Shown: piece by piece, positions 46,489 to 57,545 of the stretch | Layout: every line of letters starts with the position of its first letter | Position numbering within the stretch: the stretch's first letter is position 1 | From: Buddleja alternifolia | Taxonomy: Eukaryota > Streptophyta > Magnoliopsida > Lamiales > Scrophulariaceae | Direction of reading: 5' to 3' | DNA length: 64,000 nucleotides | Assembly: GCA_019426215.1 (NCBI GenBank) | Contig: CM033391.1 | Span: 20,386,708 to 20,450,707 of the forward strand | Notes under the pieces: model-generated | Told to the model about the DNA's origin: nothing | Seen by the model: the letters and a program-made list of their open reading frames with translations, nothing else | Databases searched by the model: none | Translations under genes and position numbers: made by a program

Positions 46489-46736
46489 ATACCCATCCCC
46501 TCCAGATATTTTTCTAGCACCGTCTGTGCCAATGGCTTGGTCAATGGATCAGCGACATTGTCAGCTGAGGCTATTTTCTGAATAGATATTTCTCCTCGTA
46601 CAACGATCTTTCTTATGATGTGATATCTACTCTCGATGTGTTTGGACTTATTGTGAGACCTAGGTTCCTTTGCATGCACTATTGCTTCGGTGTTATCACA
46701 GTAAAGTGGCAATGGTAGATTTATGCTAGGAACCAC
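46489..46736 (-). pseudogene. Copia A copy 2 RNase H, C-terminal end
   Basis: Minus-strand frame with LPLYCDNTEAIVHAKEPR and IASADNVADPLTKPLAQTV, the end of RNase H and pol. It is cut at 46737 by the Harbinger insertion; the preceding codons resume at 58707 on the other side of that element. Same domain as 23411-23172 in copy 1. Confidence 0.8.
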
Positions 46737-46739
46737 TTG

Positions 46740-47630
46740 GGGGTCGTTTGGTTGGAGGGTTGGGTTTACATATGTCAAGATAGTCTATGCGTCTCAAAAC
46801 ATACACTCTTTTAACCACTCCCACAAATTGTTGTTTGGTTTCAATTTTCGGCCCAGTTTAAATCATGGGGCAAAAATCATATTTGTTGTTTGGTTGAGGG
46901 GTTTACATAGGTTAAGTTTAGTGTCAATTACATTTTTATCCTGATATTTTGTAAGATTTCCCATAATACCCTTCAGCATTAATGGGTCCACCTACCCATT
47001 ACACTATGCCCTTACATCTCCCTCTCTCATCCTTTTCGTCCCCGTACAGAGCGTTGAACAAGAAGAAAAACTTAGCAAAGTTGATTTCCATTTTTCCGTC
47101 CCTTTCAGGTATGTCTTTGTACTTCACAATGAATCCCTTCAAGTAAATTAGCAATTATCGTTTTCTTCGCATGTTCAATCAGTTTATGTAGAGTGGTTTT
47201 CAATTTTTTCTTCCCTTCTTCAATCGCGGATGATTTAGACTACAAGCTATGAAAGGCTTCACAAATGCATGTCTGAGTCGACCTGAATTTAGTTTAAATT
47301 ATTGTGGCGGATGTGTTTATTATCGTTTTTCCTTTAGCAGTTGAAACAGAAATTTTGTTTTTCAAAATTAAACATTATTTATCTGTTTGTTTGAAATTTT
47401 ATTGTTAAGTACATGTGCAATGGTTGCTTAACATTGTTTAGTGTTGGAAAAAATATGGGTCCGGCTACAAAGTTGCAAATAAGTATGTAATTGTTCGACA
47501 TTTTTTTTGTTCATAATGTTATGGTTGTATTTGATGAATATTTTTTTGGATTTTTAAATCTGCATGTCAATGTTAACTTACTAAAGCCCTGTTTTAAGTA
47601 GGATTGAAAATGCCTAGTGCTAGAAGCAGA
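46740..47630. other. Left subterminal non-coding part of the Harbinger element
   Basis: TIR, then TTGTTTGGTT repeats near 46827 and 46887, then T-rich sequence. No gene up to the first B3 exon. Confidence 0.6.
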
Positions 47631-48693
47631 AGCTGGATTTCCTAAAGATGCTTATTGTCCCCGGGTGTTTGGAAGAGATGGTAATTAGTGTTTTCTAGAT
47701 ATGTGATACATTTTTATAATAAAGATAGTAGATATTATATATTTGAATTTTAGAAAATTAAATTGTGGAACTTGATATGTGTTGGTATTGTAGAGAATCC
47801 CCATTGGATTTGTGCAACGAGCTCACTTGAACTCCAACTCCCATTTAACTGTTCGCACAATCCTAGACACGTTTGAGTTTGGGGTAGAGCTCGTTAATGG
47901 TCGCAGGTTTTTACAGCATGATGAGTGGTTGCGGTTTGTTGCTGTGCATAGTATTGAATTTGGGGAGTTTGTCTATTTTCGCCATCGTGGTCAGATGGTG
48001 TTTGATGGTACTCCCATTGTCCCAAGAAATACGACATTGATCCAGTAACTAGTGACGGAATTGCGTTTCTTAACTCTTAAGATATCACTTAATATTTATT
48101 GATTAGTTATAACTATTCAATGAATATATTAAAAGTGTCATTTATTTTTTGTAGAGTCAACCGGTGATGAAGATGATGAAAATGATGACGACGATAGCAA
48201 TGATGATAATTTTGATTATTCTGATGATATGGATGAAGAATCGGATTCTGATGCCGATGATGAACCGAAGGAGTTCACCGTGACAGTACCCTCAACTGGC
48301 GGTTGTGATTATCATAAATCGCGATTAGTTAGTTTGGTGAGAGTTTGTTACTGTGATAAAATTATTACCAATTTATGTTTGATCATTGTTTTGCAGAAAA
48401 TGACTGAAATTTTGGTGTATGTATAGTGTGTTCCAGCAGTAGCTTGGAGGGAATACGGGTTGGTTTCAAAGAAGACGGTTGTGCTGAAAGCTGTCCGTCG
48501 CGGTGCCAAAAAAGTGGATGTTGCCTTGAAGTGGAAGAATAACGATTCAAGTGGTAAAACATTGTGGTTGAAGGATGGTTGGTTTGACTTTGCTGAAACA
48601 GAAGAGATCAAAGCCGGGGATCGGTTGTTGTTTATGATAATTGATGAATCGGGTGACAAGGTGGCCATGAATGTTTTTAAATTGCATGATTGA
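47623..48693 (+). CDS. B3-domain protein gene (two B3 domains) within the Harbinger element
   Basis: Exon ending at 47680 (LDFLKMLIVPGCLEEM, donor GTAATT) joins in phase to an exon at 47794 (RIPIGFVQRAHLNS) to give the start of a B3 fold; this first domain runs to about residue 105 (FGVELVNGRRFLQ, then FVAVHSIEFGEFVYFRHRG). An acidic linker follows (48155-48280, rich in Asp/Glu/Ser). The last exon (about 48438-48693) has a second B3-like end: LKDGWFDFAETEEIKAGDRL and LFMIIDESG. B3 domains bind DNA in plant nuclear regulators. No ATG is certain for the first exon, and a stop precedes it, so its 5' end may be further upstream or lost. The last exon stop is at 48691-48693. Confidence 0.65.
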
Positions 48694-49201
48694 AAGTATA
48701 GTTGTGTTTATGGCTGGATTTTGATGGTGGTGACAATTGAACACCTATTAAGTATATTGTACTAGTTTGATATTCGAACAAGTACTTAATGGTGTAGCAG
48801 TTGAATTGGGGATGCTTTTGAATAGGTACATACCCTGTTTTGGCATGCAAAGTGTATGACATCTATGTATGCATGGTGATCTTTCAACCCCTATTTTGAA
48901 TTCACAAACCCTATGTAATATTAATGTTTTAGATTGTGAATATTAATATTAAGTGTATTTGTTTGTTTTGGTGTTGTGATTATGTCATAATACCATGCAA
49001 ATTATTAATATGTTTGTTTAAATTGTTTAATCGACAATATCCAGTAAAAAGGTACATACACCAAAAAATGCATATTTGCATGGTCAACTTAATGAAAATA
49101 TATAAAAGAGTACAACCCCCATTATTGAATACAACAAAATAATGCAGTGATGTTGTCTAAGTTAAGGAACATGAAAAGGACTACCTCCCTCTATAATACT
49201 T

Positions 49202-49827
49202 TTATTTCCTAACTGCATTACACATCCAGATAATACATGCCACCAGTGACAAAGTTTTTAAAATCCTACAAAGTCCCATGTACTTGTCCTTCTCATAATT
49301 TTGTTGTGATTTTACTTTCTCTTCCAACTCTTTGACCCGCATGAGTAAAGAATTCCTGGATGTTGTTAAGCTCAATGTTCTTGCATGTAATTTTTCGTAA
49401 TTCACCTTCATCTCCTCATTTATTGCTTCGACTGATTTGATTTTTTCATCTTTCTCGTCAATTCTCGTTAGTAGAGTCTGACCGATCTCCATACCTTTAT
49501 CGCACACCTCCGGTTCAATCCATTCAAATGATTTACATCCATTGGGTTTCTACAATAATAGTTACAATATATGTTTTGCTTCGTACATAACAAAAAAATT
49601 ATATATATTTAAATTAAGTATGAACAATTAATATTCACATTATAGTTTGCACAGCCCGCGAATTTTCTTCCTGGATTTTTCTTTGTCCAAGAAGTGCGAA
49701 TTTGCACACGTTTTTTGCATCCGCAATATGCTCCCTCAAATGCCTCGATAAAGGCCCCTGAACGTTGACACGAGTATTTTGAACTTTGGGAAGATGAACC
49801 ACTGGTCGTCATGGTATGGAGAACCAA
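49202..49827 (-). CDS. GRF-type zinc finger protein with coiled coil and C-terminal membrane tail
   Basis: Two exons (49827-49639 and 49549-49202; GTGAAT donor, TGTAG acceptor). The start may be 49827 or, more likely, 49812 (MTTSGSSSQSSKYS). The finger spans both exons: CGCKKRVQIRTSWTKKNPGR, GCANY, then after splicing KPNGCKSFEWIEPEVCDKG, giving the Cys set of a GRF finger. A coiled coil follows (EEMKVNYEKLHARTLSL to VKELEEKVKSQQ) and then a hydrophobic end (ILKTLSLVACIIWMCNAV) that could anchor it in a membrane. GRF fingers in other proteins bind single-stranded DNA or act in DNA repair; here the role is unknown. Both exons are open. Confidence 0.7.
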
Positions 49828-49839
49828 AACTCCCCACGT

Positions 49840-50965
49840 ATATTATAAATGTAATGTGCATGCAACAACCAAAACTCTCTCCTCAAGTTGTACAAATGTA
49901 ATGTGCATGCAATAACCAAAACAACACAAGTTGAGTATGAATATATGAATCTTTATATAATAAAAGAATGTTGCATCTGTTTTAGCCCCCATTTCCAACC
50001 TCTATGCAACGGTCATATTTTACAAAATATGACAAAATCTAATTAATTTCAATGTATGCACAGTTTATTGGAATAACAAGACAATAATTACATTTAGACA
50101 TACATATATGGAATTGAAATAAAATAGCATAAATATACAAGTACTACTGTTTTTTAAGACTTCTTAAATTATATACATAAACTATCCCAATGTAATTCAA
50201 TTAATTTTTTGTAGATTTATTTACAGTCTAGTTATCTTCATCTTATATACGTAAACTATGTCCATGTAATTGAATTTTTCCAATCAAATTAACGTGTAAT
50301 TTTATTTATTGTCTAGTTATGCGCATTTTAAATTTTTTTAGGTTTTTCGTTGCAAAAATTGGATTCATATGCTTTAGAGATATATCAATTTAGTGAGTTT
50401 GAAATCTAAAATATCCCTATATAATTCAATTGCTTTAACAAGATTATACGGATTAAGAGCAACACACTTCTTGTTTATTACACAAAAGTAATTTGATATG
50501 ATTTTGCATGATAATCGTACAAAACATAATTTTTTTGGGCCTATACGTAAAGTGAATTTCGAATGATAATACAAGAAAAGGCTGTGAGATTGACAATACA
50601 ATTTTCACATAAATTGGAATCATTTTGCATAGGACGAAATCAACCATTCGTTGCATGGAATCATTCTGCATAGGCTGTCAAATGGAAGACCCAATTTTCC
50701 ATGCGTGGATATAAAATACATATAGCAATACACAATTGATATTGTGAATTTGTTTTCATTATATTGTCTTGTCAACAGACAAGTAATAATAAAAAATGCA
50801 TGCTCACAACTCGCATAGTGCCATTGTTTGTTGAAGTTGATTGACAAAAGTTGATATAAAGGCTGCTAATATGACAAATTGTATGAGAAAAGTTGATTTT
50901 TCGCATGCAAATATCTTTACATTAATTATTACCTATACATGTTGGTAGGGCTCGGGAGCTTTCCA
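49840..50965. other. AT-rich spacer between GRF and SANT-like gene 1
   Basis: No gene. The short minus-strand frames near 50374-50847 overlap each other in several frames and look like chance. It probably contains the divergent promoters of the two flanking genes. Confidence 0.6.
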
Positions 50966-50969
50966 TGAA

Positions 50970-50977
50970 TATAAATA
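50970..50977 (+). promoter_or_regulatory. TATA box of SANT-like gene 1
   Basis: TATAAATA about 100 bp before the ATG at 51077. The same spacing is seen for SANT-like genes 2 and 3. Confidence 0.5.
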
Positions 50978-51076
50978 CAATAGACATGTATATAACTTAT
51001 TACCTTGGTACTCCACATACACATAATTTCTTCTTAAAAAAATTTCTTTCAACTCGAAAAAACCTATCAATTCCAA

Positions 51077-52004
51077 ATGGATCCCATATCTCAAGTTGAA
51101 ATCCTTCACGCGAATGGGTGGGCATATGAACACGACAAGTGTTTTATCACAAGTCTTATGGCAGCATGTGGTGCTCACAATGTGTCGATGGAATCAAACA
51201 ATTCGTCCATTGTAAGATTTGCCATGGATGAGCTTAATAAAAAGTTTGGTACGGTGTTCACATTTTCTGTGTGCAAAAGCATATTGGAGTTTCTTCATCT
51301 TCGGTACAGTGTCTTCAATGAACTAATTGCAAATCCGGGGGTCCATTGGGCTAGAGAAAGTAATCTAATATTTGCTCAACCTGGTGTTATGGAAAATTTA
51401 ATAAAGGTATTATTATGATGTATATAGTATTATACATGTCGTATGTTTACATTGGACTTGTTGATTATTATTTAATCTTTACTGTCCATTGATTATGAAA
51501 TAGGAAAACGACATGTACATGACGTATCTTTTCAACCGTGACCCGGCTTATGCTTAGTTGCATCATATTTTTGGTCCGCGTATCATAAACGTGTCTAGTG
51601 ATTCGTCACGATCAAATGGATATGCTTTGCCCGACTTCGATTCAAATGACATGACAATAGTTATCGAAGATAGTGAGGGTGGGGATGATGACACAATAAA
51701 TATAGTTAAACGAACATCGAACAAAGGTAAAAGTCTGTTTGGTCAAGTGTCGAGTACGGGGTCGTCGAACTATCCGCCATCACTATATGGATATGCTACC
51801 CCAAGACAATTGAATAAAGCATCCTCCAAGTCGAGCAAGAAAAAAAACTCCCGTGATGATGAAACATTTTCGGAAACAGCATCCTCGACCGAGAGGATTA
51901 TGTCAAAGTTAATCAAAGATCATTTTTTGAGCCCGAGCAAAGCCCCATTGTTAGATAGCCCTGATGTTCCAAAGAAAACTTCGAAGAAGTTGAATTTTCC
52001 ATGA
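51077..52004 (+). pseudogene. Myb/SANT-like gene 1 with one in-frame stop
   Basis: Exon 1 (51077-51406) begins MDPISQVEILHANGWAYEHD and carries the plant Myb/SANT-like layout: FITSLMAACGAH, then MDELNKKFGTVFTFSVCKSI, LEFLHLRYSVF and GVHWARESNLIF. Exon 2 starts at 51504 (phase 0) with ENDMYMTYLFNRDPAYA, then a TAG stop (51555-51557), and continues open as LHHIFGPRIINVSSD into a Ser/Lys-rich tail ending LNFP (52004). The stop sits where the family usually has a continuing helix, and CAG to TAG would explain it. Proteins of this type bind DNA and some partner Harbinger transposases. Apart from that stop the gene is well kept. Confidence 0.65.
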
Positions 52005-52507
52005 AAACAGATCTACCTCCTCCCAATATGATGCATATTATATTATGATATTTTAGTACTGTATTTTAATTTCATGTGTCATAGTTTAGATATATTTTCT
52101 TTTCTTGACGGTATTATGCTCAACCGACAGCTATAACCCTTTTTGAATTAAAATAATCAAGGGACTTTTATGGTTGGTGTACCCCTTCTAATGAAATTAA
52201 TTAATTATGCAACTTCAAATATATGCCTCAAAGTATACGTGTGTGGCTTGTGCATGGAAAAATTCCTAAATACAAGAGAATATGCATGCAAACTCGCTGG
52301 ACGTACACACGCGCAACAGAAAAAAAAAAATAGTCCATGCATGCACGCACAATTGTGGGGTTGAAGCGTTGCTATTGGCTTCACATGCATTTTCGATCCT
52401 CAGACAACAACTACAATACAAATTGGCAAATATGGACAAAAATAAGTTGGCATAATGGTCACGGGCTGAATATCATTACTGGTACCAAACTATATTGGCC
52501 ACCCTCC

Positions 52508-52515
52508 TATAAATA
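52508..52515 (+). promoter_or_regulatory. TATA box of SANT-like gene 2
   Basis: TATAAATA about 75 bp before the ATG at 52589. Confidence 0.5.
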
Positions 52516-52588
52516 TAATGTGAAAATGTCTTCCTCAATCACTTTTCCTTTTTCTTATTAATCTTCAAAATCTAATATTTTTACAAAC

Positions 52589-53202
52589 ATGTCCCAACCA
52601 TCCGATGACCCTCGAAGTAATTTGTTGTACACGAGAAAATGGCCTCAAAATGTTGATAATTATTTCATTGCCCAGTTTGTGGAACAATGGTATGAAGGTA
52701 CATGGAAAGTTAACGAATTTAACATTTCAGCTATGGTAATTGCGCAACGTCGGTTGAATAATCGCTTCAACATAAACTATGATTTTTCCTTCATTGCTCA
52801 CCGTGAAAGGAAGCTAGAACGAAGGTACAATGCCTTCAAAAAAATGATAGCATGTTAGGGGGTTGCGTGGGATGAGTCCCGGTGTATCGTTAGGGCTTCT
52901 TATGGCCAATGGGTGCAATGGTTTGAGGTAATACAAAATTTTGTTTAAATATATTTTTTTATCCTATTAATATTTATTATATTTATTAACGCATGAATTT
53001 GAAGAATATCCCATTATCCCGCGCCTATATACACATGGGAGATGAAAGTTATGAGGATCTTAAAAAACTTTATGAGGATTCATACGAAGGCCGTGAATTT
53101 GATCGGTGGGCAGCGGGCATGCTTGTAAGTGAGGTTGATGAACCATGTCCAAAGTACAACTCAGATGCGTACGACGAAAGTGAAGAGCCAAAAGTTGCAT
53201 GA
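52589..53202 (+). pseudogene. Myb/SANT-like gene 2 with one in-frame stop
   Basis: Exon 1 (52589-52927) starts MSQPSDDPRSNLLYTRKWPQ and includes YFIAQFVEQWYEGTW and a basic helix, HRERKLERRYNAFKKM. A TAG (52856-52858) interrupts just before GVAWDESRCIVRAS, a motif shared by this family. The GT donor is at 52928 and exon 2 (53005-53202) joins in phase as NIPLSRAYIHMGDESYEDLK and ends in an acidic tail. Distantly similar in plan to SANT-like genes 1 and 3, but the sequences are well diverged, so they are not fresh duplicates. Probable DNA-binding or adaptor protein; function unknown. Confidence 0.6.
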
Positions 53203-53460
53203 CATTTGGGAAGTTCAATGTAGGAACGTGGAGTGTTTTTTAAGTAGGTCAGTTAGTACGACTTAGATTTGTTGTAATAGTTCACTAGTATGTGTTTTTC
53301 TTTAATATAGCATCCCCATGTGATAATATTATTATGACCATCCGATAATTAAAAGGTATTACTAAGAAAGTCTTCCACAATTTATTGATGAACCATTCAT
53401 TATACAATGGGCTCCCAAAACTGAAATGCAATAAGATGAAAGACAAAATGAAGATAACAT

Positions 53461-54103
53461 TTACTCTAGGTCGTACTTAAAATACATACAAATTAGATAT
53501 TCCAAGTAGTCCGGATCAGGGACGATTATTGGTTCATTTTCTGACTGGTACCCACTACCATGTGTATTGTCACGGTGATCCACATCTCCATCACCTAGAT
53601 CATCATCAAATACTTCACGCAATTTCTCCCAGTTCATTTCTTCACATAGTTCATATTTGCTTGCATCGGAATATCGCTATACACAGAAAATTAATAATTA
53701 AGGAAAATAAAATGTGTAACATGGGTCTCAGTTAAATAAGAATGAGTATGAAATAGCAATACAGAATATGAAATTAAACAAAACATGCCTCGATTAAAAA
53801 TTTCCATTTCGATTTTGGAGCACTAATCCAATTCTTCCTCCGATCCCATTGAAAAGCGTTGTCTGACATGATCAAATTGACCATTTTGCATCTTTGACGC
53901 AACATATCAAACTGATTCACAATGGATGGAGTATTGAATCCTCCGAACTCTGCATTTATCCTGTCTCGCGCCCACTCGACCACGTGGTTGGCCATTTGGC
54001 CATTCATAATTTCATTACGGCCACGTGCTTCATTCAACAAATCAATGAAAAAAATCTCCTTACGCACCGTCCAACCATCCCCTTGTGGTACTTGCCCAGC
54101 CAT
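53461..54103 (-). CDS. Myb/SANT-like gene 3
   Basis: Exon 1 from ATG 54103: MAGQVPQGDGWTVRKEIFFI, then VVEWARDRINAEFGGFN, QRCKMVNLIMSDN and WDRRKNWISAP, the Trp-spaced layout of plant Myb/SANT-like proteins. It ends KSKWKFLIE at about 53790, where the base sequence GAG|GCATGT suggests a GC donor. Exon 2 starts at 53676 after ATAG and reads RYSDASKYELCEEMNWEKLR, an acidic region, then a stop at 53461-53463. Both exons are open and in phase. A TATAAATA box lies 96 bp upstream. It is convergent with SANT-like gene 2, with the two stops about 260 bp apart. Confidence 0.65.
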
Positions 54104-54198
54104 TGCCTATGAAATATGAGGATTGGTCTCTAAAATATTTCCACACTTTCTATTTAGTGTATGTGTACTGGGAGATATAATATGCTCTTTAGACACCG

Positions 54199-54206
54199 TA
54201 TTTATA
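54199..54206 (-). promoter_or_regulatory. TATA box of SANT-like gene 3
   Basis: TATAAATA on the minus strand, about 96 bp before the ATG at 54103. Confidence 0.5.
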
Positions 54207-54844
54207 GTGTCAAATGCAATCAATATTTGGTCAATTATATGAATAAAGTAGGGGACATGAAATTAAGCCAACCACTTCAAGTAATGGACAAAAAACAAAA
54301 ACAAAGGCTCCCAATTTAGTGCACTCTGAATTCAGGAAGGTGGGGAGGTAATGATACATAAATGTGAAGTTTGACTATTACCTACTGCATGGCACTTTTT
54401 CGTCCACACCTTCACATGTACTAACATCCTACATAAATGATGGGCATTCAATGTCAATACGTTGCCAATAGGGATTTATAGTGAACAATATTGGCCAAAT
54501 TAATTAACTTATCAGAAAAGATCACAAAAGTTGATCAATGTTACTGCACACAATTTAAATAGTTCAACAAAAGATCATTCACTAACCCATTCAACATTAC
54601 CAACATCTAAAATATTAAAATCTAAAACTAGCCAAACATCATGAAGTATCATTACAAGAATGATATATGCCCAAAAATACCAACATCTACCCTCAATCCG
54701 CGTTTAGATTTTTCCAGCCAACATCAATCTGACTTGCCCCGCTTTAGCACTCTCGGGTAGACTAAAAAACATCGCTAGCACTTGAGTGTTCTTAACTATC
54801 ATATTAGTGGCCACTAGCTTTTCATCTAAGGTCAAATCAGAAAT
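54207..54844. other. Intergenic spacer, no gene seen
   Basis: AT-rich sequence between the SANT-like gene 3 promoter and the end of the Myb/SANT partner gene. It should hold the 3' untranslated part of the partner gene. No ORF of note. Confidence 0.5.
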
Positions 54845-55765
54845 TTAGTTAACAATATCAAATACTGCCTCACATTTTCGGGTCAACTCATATTCATGTC
54901 CCATCTTGCTCACAATTTCACCTAATCTTGAATCTATTTTATCAGTAAATTTATTGATCCCCTCCATTATTGGACCAATTACACCGTCATCCTTCTTCCT
55001 TTTTCCCTTCTTTGCTTGTTTTGTTGTACTGCTACTACCCGGCTGACAGAACGACGTCGTTCCCACTTCCTCGACCCCCGGAGTGTATGCTGTATCCATG
55101 TCCTCCAAATTGGGGCCCAAAGGAGTTTGGGGTTGGCTTTCATTGTGGAGAACATCATTCGGAGTTTGTAGTTGGCTTTCATTGTGTAGAACACCATTCA
55201 GAGCATCATGAAAGTCCTCAGCCCCAGTACCATTGGCTCGGTCTTTTCCAAACACCTCACACCAAGAATCATAATAGGGCCAGGACTTGTGCCTCATTGT
55301 ATGGGCATTGGGTTCATTCTGCGTAATTTGTTCTGAGTTAGCTACATAAATCAATGTATTATTATACAATTTATTGAACCATTGGGTCAAATTTCACAAT
55401 ACCTTACAAGCTGTCTCCCATGCAGCATCATCCACAGTATCAATCATTTTGCTGGTAGGGTTCCACCCAACACCAGTACCCCCAAAAATTGTATACAATG
55501 AGTTGTATTGCTTCTTCCAAGAATGCATTTTCGAGCTAATGTGTGGATTTGCACGAAGATCAGTGCGGGGGAATGCTCTCATTATCTTGTCTTGTAAAAT
55601 ATCCAAATACCCAACACGGAAGCAATTGTCAGCTTTCCACCCCGTTGAGATGATTTCCTTAAGTGATTGCACCAACACATCTTCCTCTGGCTTAGTCCAC
55701 ATCCGACGACAACTAACCATCTTTTTCCCCTGATAGCTCGATGCATTACTTCCACACGCCACCAT
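54845..55765 (-). CDS. Harbinger Myb/SANT-like partner protein
   Basis: Exon 1 (55765-55403) starts MVACGSNASSYQG (or the internal Met before VSCRRMWTKPEED). The Myb/SANT-like domain runs MWTKPEEDVLVQSLKEII to about residue 120, with DLRANPHISSKMHSWKKQYN and DDAAWETACK. Donor GTATTG (55402) joins in phase to exon 2 (55318-54845), which begins NEPNAHTMRHKSWPYYDSW and continues CEVFGKDRANGTGAEDFHD, a basic patch KQAKKGKRKKDD and a C-terminal helix. In PIF/Pong-type elements the Myb-like protein helps the transposase reach the nucleus and bind DNA. Both exons are open. The upstream neighbour on this strand is the transposase. Confidence 0.8.
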
Positions 55766-56017
55766 GATCTTCTAACCTGACCAACAATGACAATTAAACA
55801 TGGTTGAAAATACATCAAATCTGATAACATTTAAATGGCTCTACAATTATAAACATGCACTAACTCATAAAAAGATAAAGCATTCAGATTTATGGATTTC
55901 ATATAGAATTTCATATATAACTCAGTCATATAACATAGATCCATGAAAAATTCTCTGCCTTGATGACAGGGATAATACAAACATTAACATCAACAAACAA
56001 GAAACACAATCATCAAA

Positions 56018-57444
56018 TTAACGATGACCAATGCGCCAATCGGTGAACATATCATTTGCGAGGTTATCACGCCATGCTGACCATTCATGGTTTGGACCGA
56101 CACTTTCAACAAATTCGTCGTCTGCTGGTTGATCATCAGCATAGAGGTTTTGATGATTAGGATCAAGGTCTGGAACATGTGCCTCTTTCGGGTCCACTTC
56201 CATTTCACGTCGAATGAAATTGTGCAATAACGCACAACACAAGATCATCGATTCTGTGTACGTAAGGGGTAAAAGCTTGTACTTCTCAAAACTGCCCATC
56301 TCCACTTCATTATGCCCCAAGTACGTTCAATAACATTGCGTGCTTTGGTATATCTTTGGTTGTACAATTCTTTTGCATTTTGTGGGGCACGACTCCCTTC
56401 ACACCATTAATCCAAATGATACCTTGTGGTTTGGTAAGGGGCTAGAAAACCTGGACAATTCATGTAACCATTGTCACACAAATAGTATTGCCCTACATTG
56501 ATAAAGGAACACATTTCAATATTATATTCACATGATGCCATTGATTAAAAATAATGGATTGCATACTCAGATTCTAACCATTGGGTACTTTAAGTCCATT
56601 TGGTCTGTTAACAGCATCACGTAACACCCTCCCATCTGCAGCAGATCCTTCCCAACCAGGCAACATGTACACAAAGTCCATATTGCGGTCAACTACGCCT
56701 CGAACATTGACACTAATTCCACCCTTGTGGTTGCGATATCGTGGTTTATCAAGTAGTGGTGGTTGAACATCTATATAGGTGCCATCTAAGGTTGTCAACA
56801 GACAAACTAATAAAACAATCAACCGACGAATGTAATTATGTAATTGAGGGGATATAAAAATATCAATACACAATAGCATTACTGAATTCGTGGTCATAAT
56901 GCAATTTCAATATTCATACCTTAAAATGTTTCCATCTGGCAACATTGCATTCGTCATTGACAGGCTTCGGTGTAACAAGGAGGATGGGATGTAGTTTTAT
57001 CAAAGAAATGATTACGGCGTTGAAATATATACTAACTGTGTGACCCGAACGAACGTGATCAAACTTCACTATCCTATTCTTCTTGTGATGTGCCAAAACG
57101 GTTAAAAAGAAGCATACCTTCTCCTCCAATTTAACATGCTTTGAATCGGATAACCCCCTCACGTTATGTAACAAGTAGCACAATCTAGAAAATGAACCCA
57201 TATCCATTCTCAAATTGCCTAGACAATCCGTGTCGTTGTTACCAGTAAGTCGATAAATCCGTGAAACTTGATCGGGTATACGTTGTGCCATCACATATCT
57301 AACAATACGTTCCCTACGCGCTCTACAACCTAACCGTTCATCACTCAACAGGGCAACTATTATATTCATAAAAATTTTACAATTTGATATTATCTCTTCA
57401 ACACTCAACATCACGGGTAAATATTTTGGTGTTATTTGGGCCAT
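56018..57444 (-). pseudogene. PIF/Harbinger transposase (DDE_4 type), recently broken
   Basis: Exon 1 (57444-56920) begins MAQITPKYLPVML and has the helical N-terminal domain (MDMGSFSRLCYLLHNVRGL, FFLTVLAHHKKNRIV). The catalytic part follows a short intron: TLDGTYIDV (first Asp), PGWEGSAADGRVLRDA, then YYLCDNGYMNCPGFLAPYQ (second Asp) and NVIERTWGIMKWRW (Glu). The tail is LLHNFIRREMEVDP and an acidic end (stop near 56018). A TAA stop interrupts after TTRYHLD (about 56418), and a one-base shift lies near 56255 before the LLHNFIRR helix. The DDE residues remain. It would have cut and moved this element; this copy cannot do so unaided. Confidence 0.85.
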
Positions 57445-57545
57445 TGCACAACTACATTTGTTTAAGTAATAGGGTTAATTTATGTTAAAATACGCATAAC
57501 AATGTGGATTACAACATACGAGTATAGCAAATTCACATTTTCAGA

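Noticed and set aside
50374..50847. Minus-strand ORFs in three frames
   Set aside because: Overlapping frames in AT-rich spacer, no motif, no splice logic.
54970..55733. Plus-strand ORFs of about 118-119 codons
   Set aside because: Antisense to the Myb/SANT partner exons, which have a clear family match.
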